Shown piece after piece: positions 10,572-19,725 of a DNA stretch of 64,000 nucleotides (position 1 is its first letter; each line of letters starts with the position of its first letter). The notes beneath the pieces are model-generated. The model saw only the letters and a program-made list of their open reading frames with translations, did no database searches and was not told the origin of the DNA. A program made the translations under genes and the position numbers. Origin of the DNA: Rhynchopus sp. YZ270_cl-10 (Eukaryota; Euglenozoa; Diplonemea; Diplonemida; Diplonemidae); NCBI GenBank assembly GCA_964035575.1, contig OZ037890.1, forward strand, positions 62,001 through 126,000, given 5' to 3'.

Positions 10572-11733
10572 TGTGGGTGCGCGAGAATGCCAGACGTACC
10601 CGGTATGTGGTTACAGCACTGCGCAGCGAAGCAACGAAGTTTAGGCACAGCGAAAAATCACACGCTGTGGAACTGAAATACAACAAATTCCCCTCTGTTC
10701 TTCTCCGGGAAGAACTTCAAAGGTGGGGGAGAGGGATATGGGGTGTGTGGTGGTCTTCTGTGAGGCGTGGTAGGGGAGGGAGAGAGAAAACGATGATTAA
10801 GATATTCTTTTCAATCGAAAGATGGAGTTTTTGTCCACCAGCAGGGGGAGAGAGAGAAAACAAAAAAAAACAAGTAATTGCTATCGGAAAAAAAACCGGG
10901 TGTGCTGTGGAACTCCACTCTGAAAAAAATATAATCTACAACACGCCAGCATTCTGCTCTTCTGCAGGTATGCTAAAACGCTCTTCGTACGCTGGACCCA
11001 CTGGGATGCCTGCATCTGAAACTTTTAAACAGTGGGGCTGTCCTCTTCGTCCAGCACCATCTGCTCGATCGCGTTATTGGACGTAGTCTCGGCAGGCTCG
11101 ATAACCATTCGCTCGGGCGGCCTCGGTATGTTCCAGCTCGTAGTCGTCCACAGGCTCCCACGCATCGTCGTCGTCATCAGAGCAGTGCGGAAGGAACACA
11201 TAATACACAGACGACAACACGTCGTCGATTGCACCAGGCATCGTCACATCAGCACCTCCAGAAAATCGCCAGGATGCTATGGTGGTTTCGAAAATCGCGC
11301 GGAGTTATCCACAGCACACCCCATTTTTTTTCTTAGCAATTAGTTGTTCTTGTTATTATTGTTTTCCACACACCTTCCTTCAACCCTTGTAGGATCAGTT
11401 CGCATTTTTTTCGCGAAAACATGAAATTACACATTTCAAGAGAACAAAAAATTAAAAAGGGTTCGCCCCCTCAATGGGACGACGTAAACCATAATTCCTC
11501 AGTGTCAGCCGCATCATTTCAATGAAACCAAAAAGTGGCTTATTTGCATTTTTGGGCTCCGCCCGTGCAGCGGTGGGGTCATTTCGGAAAATTGGACAAT
11601 TTTTTGACCACTTAAATTTTGAGAAATATGAGCCCGGTTACTTATACGTGGGGCCCATTTTTGGCCAAAAATTTTCTCAAAATCGACGAAATTAAAATTA
11701 GACCCCTTACCCCCCCCCAGAATCATTTCAATA
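10572..11733. other. Spacer with a small coding-like remnant
   Basis: It is mostly A/T-rich with purine runs. The only coding-like segment is at about 11025-11241 on the minus strand, listed separately. Confidence 0.6.
11074..11241 (-). CDS. Small acidic ORF or 3' remnant of a gene
   Basis: An ATG-initiated 55-residue frame contains a run of five Asp and a WEPVDDYELE segment. A second, overlapping minus-strand frame is also protein-like and ends near 11025 in VLDEEDSPTV. The local GC content and codon look resemble real genes more than the flanks do. It may be the tail of an eroded gene or a two-exon small gene. No function is recognised. Confidence 0.25.
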   Translation of the reverse strand: MPGAIDDVLSSVYYVFLPHCSDDDDDAWEPVDDYELEHTEAARANGYRACRDYVQ

Positions 11734-11778
11734 CACGACGGGACCCAATGACAAGTGACAAGTGAATCACTTGTCATA

Positions 11779-12828
11779 TGGGAGCGTCCGCGAAAGACCC
11801 CCCCCCTAAAGCTAACATCCATGCTTATTGGTATTTCACTAATTAAAATTTTGGTATTTTATAAGATTTTTTTTTACAATGAACTCAGAGTTAAGTTTCT
11901 GAGTTCATTAAAAAAAAAATCGGTGAAAAATTCCGAGTAGGTATTAATTTAGATAGGAAAAGCTATGTCAACAGCTATGTGTCCCCTTATTTTACCTGTA
12001 AATACTAAGGATATAGGAAGGAATTCACTAATATCTGTCTCTAAACCCATTATCAAAAAGGGGGGGAGGAAAGGGGGGTGGAGGCTTGTCGCCCCCTCCG
12101 AACACTCTAAATAGAGCGCGAAAGAGCTTCACGCTCCGGGTCGTCTGCGGCGATGTCGACTTTCTCGCAGAAAACCCCCTTTTTTGAGTGACCCTATTGA
12201 CCTCCGTGATGAGTCTCTCCAAGAGTTGCAGACAATTGTCCGCCTGTTCCTCCTCTTCCTCCTCCGTCTCGCTGTCACTGTCCTGAGGGTGTCGCTGATG
12301 CAACTACAGGAGTAGTAAACGGCGGACACCCCTTTTCTCCTGGTGGTTGTCTTCTGCATATGGAGGGACATATGCTTCGAGCTACACACCTCGCGCATCC
12401 AGCTCCTCGCGCCCCACCCTTTGCCCCCCTGCCAGTGGACCCCTGCATACACCTGCAGCTCGGCGAAGTTTTTTAGGCCTCGGAAAGGCCGGGTTTTCAG
12501 CTCCTGAGCGAATGCTTTGGCTGGTGATTACATTTCCCCCTGTTGTGTTGTTCTATGGGTGGTTATATGGGTGTTTGTGAGGATTTCCTTGTATATCCTT
12601 AGTATTTACAGGTAAAATAAGGGGACACATAGCTGTTGACATAGCTTTTCCTATCTAAATTAATACCTACTCGGAATTTTTCACCGATTTTTTTTTTAAT
12701 GAACTCAGAAACTTAACTCTGAGTTCATTGTAAAAAAAAATCTTATAAAATACCAAAATTTTAATTAGTGAAATACCAATAAGCATGGATGTTAGCTTTA
12801 GGGGGGGGGTCTTTCGCGGACGCTGCCA
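11779..12828. mobile_element. Nested TIR element M2 with inverted repeats of about 240 bp
   Basis: Arms of roughly 240 bp (11779-12015 and 12592-12828) are near-perfect reverse complements. They start TGGGAGCGTCCGCG and end CGCGGACGCTGCCA. Each arm contains its own small hairpin, ATGAACTCAGA...TCTGAGTTCAT. TA flanks both ends. The related element at 54.6 kb reads straight through the site (TTGTCATATTTATG), which proves insertion into M1. The core of about 575 bp is GC-rich and partly coding-like. Confidence 0.85.
12130..12470 (-). pseudogene. Coding-like fragment carried in the M2 core
   Basis: Minus-strand frames in the core read protein-like pieces: one with ELQVYAGVHW and SWMREV, and another with a DSDSETEEEEEE acidic run followed by a helical LQLLERLITEVN. 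Neither has a start in context, and composition differs sharply from the arms. This may be a captured host exon fragment or a remnant of the element's own gene; I cannot tell which. Confidence 0.35.
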
Positions 12829-13056
12829 TATTTATGACAAGTGAAATGACAAAAAAGTCACTTGTCATGACAAGTGACTTTTTTGTCATTTCACTTGTCA
12901 TGACAAGTGAATAGCCTATATCCCCATAGAAAATCACTTGTCATGACAAGTGGACAAGTGGCTCACTTGTCATTCACTTGTCATTTACTTGTCACCCATT
13001 TCACTTGTCATTCACTTGTCATTTTCACTTGTCACTTGTCACTGGGTCCCGTCGTG

Positions 13057-14546
13057 TACACTACCTGTATTGGTTGCTGACGCGTGTATACAGGAAGGTT
13101 GGGAAAAAAAGACTCTTTTTTTTAGTGCAAATCTCGAATGAAGACAAGGTACGTTCTGCTACCAGCAGAGGTGGGGGGGAAAAGAAAAATAAAAAGAGAG
13201 AGGGTTGAGAGCAACGACAGGCAGGGGGAGGGGGGGATGATTGAAAAGAGTGTGAAAGAGATTTCCCACAGGATCCTGTAGGCTAAAAAACAACGCCATC
13301 TTTCCAATAAATAATCAGGGGTATATCTAATGTCGTGCATTGCTGCAGCCTCGCCTCGTGTGTTCAAACGAAAGGAGAAAAATTGGTCTAAGCCCTCTCT
13401 GCTTAGTCGTCCTTGAAAAGAACACCTGCCAAATGAAATATGCCTTGCATGTGTGCATACATTTAGGGGAAAAGATCGGAAAATTTTTGAAGTGCTGAAA
13501 ACGTGTCGAGAAAAGAAAAAAAGGACCCACGGACGTGCAGAAAAACACGCACCCTTGGTCGAAAAAATGCGAGACTAATAAAAGAAGTCAGTCTTGGAAA
13601 AAAAAAAGTCAGAAAAAAGAAAGATTTTGTGAAAGATGGCTGTGTTCATGCAGCATGCATCTTCGTAAAAGGTTGGTTGTACAGACACCCTCAAAAGTTA
13701 AAGGTGGAAAAAAAAATTTTGAAAGAGAACGAAGAAGATGATAATGTGCTCGTGCACACTCACATCGAACGCAATGCACAACCCTCACGCTTTTTTTTTT
13801 TGAGTGGGCTCTGCTGATTTCACTATAGTTTTGCTCGATCTTTCATACGCCCCTCCCACAGTCCTCCGTGTAGCGGATTTTGGAAATTTTTTGGGGTATT
13901 TTTGGTGCCTTGTTTAGACGCCAAAACACTATTTGAAGTACCGGAGTACCTCAAGCCAGCTATACCGTATGAGTCATTGCAGATGCATATCTAGGTCTTT
14001 TGTGCCAATGTTGCAGGAGTAGTTCATATTTTAAAAAAAACCCCCCCGAAGACGTAACTGTCCTCTCTCTCTCTCTCTCGCCCTAACAAAGATTAGATTC
14101 ATAGATTCAAAGAGATAAGCCCCACTCTCCAGCGATGCAGACAACGTCTTCTGCCCCATATGCCTTCCGCGTTCTCCCCCCTCCCTTGAGTCCCCCCACC
14201 ACCCCCACCCCTCCCCACCCCCTCTTGTGGAGTTGCTTGGACGCCTAGAGTTATGGGCAAGCCGTAGGTACCTATCCCTTACTCCCGAAAATAAACATCG
14301 TGTTAAACAAAAAAAGCAAAAAAAAGGGAAACTCTGCAACACCTCGGTTAAAAAAGTGCATTTTTTTTGACCATTTCAAGGCTTTTAAAGTTTTTCCTCA
14401 AATTTCGGTTTTTTTACAGCATTTTTTCCCCCTCAAAACACAAGATGTCATTTATCACCCACCCCATCCCCGTCTACCCTGTTTTTTTTCCCCTCCAATT
14501 TCCCAAAATCCCCTTTCATTTTCTTCTTTGTTTTCTAAAAAAAACC
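13057..14546. other. Spacer, nothing assignable
   Basis: It holds A/T runs, a (CT)n tract near 14060-14080 and C-rich stretches near 14180-14220. I see no coding frame, repeat-family copy or RNA gene. Confidence 0.6.
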
Positions 14547-16791
14547 CTATTTTGCACTGAGGTATTCATAGTGTAACTCTTCATACTCAGCGAAATAGCC
14601 TAGGGTGCATATGGCTTGTGTTTCTGGGTTGGTTTGCTTTGTTTTGGGGGAACGTGCAAAGTCGTCGTACAGGACAGGCTCCTCCTCGGAGGTGTCTGCA
14701 TGGTGGCGTCTCTTTGCTGCGTGGAGGAGGGCCTGCGCTGTGAAGGTCATTGCCTCCACCTTTGCCGCGATGTCAGAGTCAAGCGCCAGCGCCATGCCCT
14801 CGCTGTTGAGCGCAAAGGCACGCAGCGCACGCAGCAGCATGCCGCTCTTGAAATGCTGCGCAACACCGTCACCCTTCTTTCCTGCAGCGGCAATCGTTGC
14901 CCGCAGTGTCACAACGTCAGCGTCCGAATCGACGGTGACCTCTGTATCATAGTCCAAGGCAGACAACGCAAGGAGCGATGCATCAACGATGGTCGCCTTC
15001 GACACCTGAGGGTTGACATGGTGGTATGTGGTTAATGTGTATGCAAGAGCAAGCATCGCGCTGGCATGGCAGTCTAGAGAGTAGACAAGAGGAGTTCCGT
15101 CCGTCAAGGTGGCGCAAGGAAAGCTGCCGTGGTGCGACTCTCCATCCGCAACGTTCTGGGTGGCAAGAAGCGTGCTCAGCATGGTCTCCACGTTGTGCAC
15201 CAGGCCAGGGAACTCCTTTACCTGCGCTTTGTTCAGCACCGCAAGCTTGACAGCAGCAATCAGCGCAAAGGAGTGGCTGCGGACGTGAATCTCATCAGAC
15301 ACCTTCGTTCCGTTCATCACAAAGTTTTCGACGTACACTTCAAGATGCTTTAAACACCATTTGTTCATTTTTGATGCCTTCTTCGGAAGAAGGCTGCGCG
15401 GGTCTGCAATGCTGTATGCACCGGTGCCAAGGAAGTAGGCAAAGGAAGCCATGCTGGAGAGCGCAGAGCCGTAGTCAGCCGCAGTGGAGAAGTCGGTCAG
15501 TTCTTTGCGTTTGTCGAGGTTCTCGAAGGAGTCTGCATAGGGGAGTGTGAAGTGGAGGCCGCTCGAGGTGATGAGGGAGTGGTCTGCGACCCTGAAGGGC
15601 ATCGTGTTGTGCACGACAGTGGCAGTGTACACCATGTCCATGCGGGTCACGCGCCCGGCGTCGTACTTCAGCTCAATTCCCGACAGCGACACATCGCGGA
15701 GCAGCGTATGGCTCGCATACGCACGCCCCATGTGTCCGTCCTGCAGCAGAGAGATCCACTTCATGCCGTCCGTCGCCACCTTCCGTGTCTCGTTCTTCAA
15801 GCACTGCACCTCCTCCCCCTCATGCTGATAGCACACAGTCCCAAAAGGGATGCCCTCGTCAAAGCGCTTCACCACGCGCAGCTCAACGTCGGTCGCCTCA
15901 ATGTCGCTGAGGACAGAGAAGTCGACTTCGATGCGCGTGACGGCGCTGTTGGCAAGCACGCGGTATGTGTACGTGACCTTTGCGATGTCGGCACCCTCAG
16001 CAGCGAACTTCACAACGTTGCGCACAAGGATGTGGTCCGGGTAGCTGTTCTCAATGGAGACAGCGCCTTTGTCCTCTTCGGAGCGGAAGACGTACTTCTC
16101 GCCGTTGTGGCGGAACTTGAACGACATGCCGTCATGGCTGAGCACATCCTGAGCCTCTGCGTTGTCGTGCCTCCTAAAAGCCTGCTTGATGCTGAAGGCG
16201 TTGAGGTCGCCTGAGTAGTCGATGATGCCGTTCGAGCATTTGAAGTTGGAGGGGTCCACGAGGTTCGTTGTGGCCAGCTTTGTGTCGGCCATCTTGCTGT
16301 GCAGCACACCGTCGCGCGACATGCCTACGAGGAACTCCACGATATCGTCAGCCTCATCCTTGTACATCTCGTACACACCTGGCACGATGAAGGCCTCAAG
16401 GGCACGCGCGTTGTCGTCGGTGTAGAACCAGCGGTCATGCATGATGTCGACCTGCGCCTCACGGAGGGCCTTACGCTTGCCTGCGACGGACATCAGGTTG
16501 TCCACAATGAAGTCGAGAGCAGGACGCACACGTGCAGGATCCATCGGTACACCGCGCACAGGTGTTGCTACGCGCGGAGGCGCTGGTGTCTCACGTGACG
16601 GCTCACCCGTAGTATCAGAAGGCTGTGCACTCAACGCATGTGTGGTGTCGTCCTCGTTGTACGCCCCAGTGTTGTCCTCACGCGCAGCAGACGTGGAACG
16701 CAGACGCTGCAGCGCCGCCTGCGAGAGGTAGATCACCAGCACGGCAAACACTATGAGAGCTGCAATGAACAGGCGTGAGTTGACCCCCTTC
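14547..16791 (-). CDS. Membrane-anchored protein of unrecognised family, paralogue 3 (5' end in an upstream exon)
   Basis: The frame covers the whole family core plus a membrane anchor (SRLFIAALIVFAVLVIYL) and a charged linker of about 70 residues, but there is no ATG before the anchor. An in-frame TAG lies a few codons upstream, and a good acceptor (CTCTCCAACACCACAG) ends at 16792. The start codon therefore probably sits in a small upstream exon that I could not fix. Conserved blocks are RWFYTDDNARALEAFIVPGVYE, DYGSALSSMASFAYF, KWCLKHLEVY, VRSHSFALIAAVKLA, LDCHASAMLALAY, FKSGMLLRAL and CTLGYFAEYEELHYEYL. The usual WC near the C-terminus is IC here. It is otherwise complete to its stop. Confidence 0.85.
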
Positions 16792-17424
16792 CTGTGGTGT
16801 TGGAGAGATGGCAACAAAGAGTCGTTGTGCTAAAACGCAGCTCCGTCGAACAAAGAAGTTGAAAGTGCAAACGCCTCACCATTCAAAGGCGGACGCAGGC
16901 GTCGGAACAAATGATGCAGAGGAGAGAAAAGTTTCTAAAGTGTTTACTACTGCAAATATAGGGTGGAGTGTGGGACATACTTTTTAAGGAAGGTCATGGA
17001 ACTGCCACCACCACTGCCGATGTTGTGCTGTGGCACCCGTCTTGTCTGGTGTCGTTGCATCTTTGTACAGTACTGCCACCCGTTCCTTTGGTGTGAGTTG
17101 TGGTTTAGGGTGCAAGGGGTGCAAGGGCGCGGTTTGAAGTAACACAACAACCCACATTTGCGGGGAAGGGGAAAGGAATGCAAAGTTTCTCGTGCATTCG
17201 TTTTTTTGTGTTTTCGTCTTTTTTTTGTGAGTTTTTTTTTTCTTCTTTTTTTTTTTTTGAAACATTTTTTTTCTGGGAATACAGTGTAAAGGGCGCCCAC
17301 ATCCTTTTTTCTCTTTTTTCAATCTCCGCTGGTTCATTTTTTGTACTTTCCTCTGCCCCCACATTTTCAAAGGGCCTCTTTATTCCCCTCATTTTCACTC
17401 CACCCCAAAAAACCCCGGAAAAAC
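16792..17424. other. Spacer between paralogue 3 and the UBA gene
   Basis: An S4 copy lies at its left and T-rich tracts at 17200-17280. The missing first exon of paralogue 3 should be in the left part: an ATG followed at once by GTGAGG lies near 16893-16901, but the splice choice is unproven. Confidence 0.5.
16866..16905 (+). repeat. Short oriented repeat S4, copy 3
   Basis: GTGCAAACGCCTC, a 9-nt loop, then GGCGGACGCAGGCG: the clearest copy of the foldback arrangement. Confidence 0.5.
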
Positions 17425-18911
17425 CTAATCGATGTCGTAGATCTCACCTCTGGCATGTGTTCTGTATGCAACTGTGCGTGCGGTGGGCACATGAGGCTGT
17501 GGTTCACGTGCACGTTGTGGTGAGAAGTCTTCATCCAGGAAGGCACCTAGGCCTGCTGTGTCTACCTTCAGTGCTTCGCGGGGTGCTACGCGCACACAGA
17601 GCGGCGCACATGGGGCACATGGCCCGGAAGGTGTGATGCTGCGTGCTGCAAACTCAAACGCAGCCGCCGCCAACGGGAAGCAGTCCAGCTCCACCACCAC
17701 CGTCGCGTCCCCAGAGGCCTTGTGCGGATACGATGTTGCCGTCCAGTCGGCAGTCGCGTCGCTGAGAAGCATTGCACGGTTCGTTCGGCTGTCCACGAAG
17801 TGTCGCCATGCAGGTTCGCCTGTTGGGATGGTGTTGTAGGGTGTGCTCAAAATGCCATACCTTCTATTCTGACCCCAATCGCAAAGTGGCTGATGACGTT
17901 GTCTGCGTTGCGCGGGAGTGCTGAGGGTGTGACACGCAGTGTGACGACACCTGCTTGCTCTGACACGAGGGTCAGGGGAGACGCACCTGCGACGGGCACA
18001 TCACCACCACCCCCACCACTGCGCACCACTGGTGCAGCGGCATCGAGAAAGCCAAATGCGTCTGCCATGTCGCTCTCTCTTCGTTGCGGTGCGGGTGCTG
18101 CCGGCGCTGCAGCAGCTGGTGTGGGCGACACCTTCACGGGCTGCGCTGAAGGCGCAAAGTCTGCAAAGGGGTCCACAGCCGCTGGAGACGGTGCCGCCAC
18201 CGCTGCTGGTGCCTGCTGTTGCTGTGCAGGAATCCCACCAAAGATGTCCTCCGAAGACGCACCCTCATCCTCATCCTCATCTTCACCCTCACCCTCACCC
18301 ATCCCCTCCTGCTCGTGCAGGAAGGCCACTGCCCGTTCGATGTCCCCATCTGCCAGGATCAACGCAGACCGTGCGTTGTGCGCAGGGTGTCCAAAGGCGA
18401 CCAGCTGGGCGACCTTGCGCTCCTCCTCTTCGTCAGCAGGCGCCGTCAGGGTTGCCGCAGCCGTGCCCTCAGGGGTGCCTTCTTCTTCCTTCTCTGCTTC
18501 CTCGGAGCTGCTGGCAGATTCATGCTGTGGCGGCGGTGCATCGATGGGAGCCTCGTTATCGGTCTCCTTGTCTTTGTTCATCCGTTCCCTTGCCTTTTCC
18601 TGCGCCTGAGTAAACGTTTTTTGCGCAGACTTCGAGAGATCCTGCGCCTTCTCAGAGACCTGCCCAAAGAGCTTCGTGGCCATGCCAGTGAAGCGCTTTG
18701 AGACTGTCTCTTTGGACACATCTGCGGCAGGGTCTGCAGGGGACGCCTTCTCAAGCTGCTGCTCGCGGGCACAACGCTTCGAGCCGTCTGGGAAGCGGAC
18801 GACAAAGACGTGCGGGGAGGTCTGCTTGTCGATGGCAGCTACGACGCATTCCTTGGCTTCGGTTTCGTTAGGCCGCCACACCACAGGGTCGCCTACACTG
18901 AAGGCAGACAT
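17425..18911 (-). CDS. UBA-domain protein with DPF motif, one 41-nt intron
   Basis: Exon 1 is 18911-17861 and exon 2 is 17819-17425. The intron (17860-17820) starts GTATGG and ends CAACAG. Without splicing there is an apparent stop and frameshift; splicing gives a continuous 481-residue protein. Residues 5-55 look like a small SH3/Tudor-type barrel (VGDPVVWRP...FPDGSKR). Residues 65-115 are helical and amphipathic. Residues 163-201 form a UBA domain (LVAFGHPAHNARSALILADGDIERAVAFL). Acidic and Pro/Ala-rich linkers follow, with EDIFGG and DPFADF, motifs of the type that bind clathrin-adaptor ears. The C-terminal 150 residues are predicted beta-rich. A ubiquitin-binding adaptor in membrane traffic is a reasonable guess, but the family is not named. 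A strong pyrimidine-TAG lies about 17 nt before the ATG. Confidence 0.8.
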
Positions 18912-19725
18912 GAGTGGTTTTTGTACTAAAAAGGGAGGGTGTGTGTGGAGTGTTGGGGAGAGGGGAGGGGGGATGGGGATGGGAGGGAGAAAAAGTTGAG
19001 ATGATCACGTTGTTTAGTTGTTTGTTATTTACCCTTGCTTTTGGGTATTTTTGTTTTGGACTTTGTACGGTCCAGCATTTGTTATAGTTGTTTTGGTTGC
19101 ACGTTGCTTGGAAAATGGAACAGTAATAGTCATTTCTGTCTTTTTTAGTCATTTCTGCGTGGGAGAGTTGCAGAGGGACATGCATTGTCCATAAACCTCA
19201 AAAAGCTCTTTATGCTACGTTGGGGGGGAAGGAAATAAAAGTGTATGAGATGAACAGAGGAACCTAGCCTCTCGTTCTTATTCACCTTGGGTGGCTAGGA
19301 AAAGCTACCGTTGTTAAGATTAGCCTAAGACTCAAGCGAGTCTATTGTATTTTTCCATGTGCAAAAAGACACAGAAAAAGTAGGGGAAATAACCCCCACG
19401 CTTCCTTGAATGTTTTAATTGACTTTTTATTGTCTTTCTTGTCAAAAATCTCTTTGCTTATTATGCCTTACGTTCTTCTAGCGCGTTTCTTTGTTTTGCT
19501 TGTTATTAGATACACTCAATACCCTATCGAATTCTGTGGCATCACGGAACTCCTTATTTTGAAAAAAAAGATTGAAAAGCAGGAAGTTAAAAAAAAGAGA
19601 AAAACAGCTAAAAACGTTGTCACAGAAAGTCGCGTTTGAATCATTTCCCACCACAAAGTATTTGTCCTAATTAAGTAAAAACACAGCTGTACTTAGTACA
19701 GTTCCATGTGTTGCCGTCACCCCCC
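18912..19725. other. Spacer with two adjacent hairpins
   Basis: The region 19260-19350 has CCTAGCC...GGCTAGG and then GACTC-AAGC-GAGTC, two compact stem-loops, the first overlapping an S2-like repeat. The rest is A/T-rich with no coding frame. Confidence 0.5.
19260..19300 (+). repeat. Short oriented repeat S2, copy 1 (diverged)
   Basis: The S2 family core is CCTAAGCCTCTCGTGCTTAG followed by TCACC: a 6-bp CTAAGC/GCTTAG stem with a 7-nt loop, usually preceded by GATGA. This copy reads CCTAGCCTCTCGTTCTTATT and has lost the short stem, but gains a longer one with GGCTAGG downstream. Confidence 0.45.

Larger units (their letters stand above)
11734..13056. mobile_element. TIR element M1 (TA target site), interrupted by a nested element
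   Basis: The ends are CACGACGGGACCC on the left and its complement GGGTCCCGTCGTG on the right, each bordered by TA (11732-11733 and 13057-13058). Inside both ends are arrays of TGACAAGTGA and its complement TCACTTGTCA, densest at 12833-13045. Apart from the nested insertion it is about 270 bp with no coding capacity. A shorter relative lies at about 54573-54734. TA duplication is typical of the Tc1/mariner superfamily; assignment without a transposase is inference. Confidence 0.75.

Noticed and set aside
17820-17860. Apparent frameshift and stop in the UBA gene, perhaps programmed slippage at TTTTGA
   Set aside because: A GT-AG intron of 41 nt joins the two frames exactly and keeps the protein continuous; this fits the other introns here.
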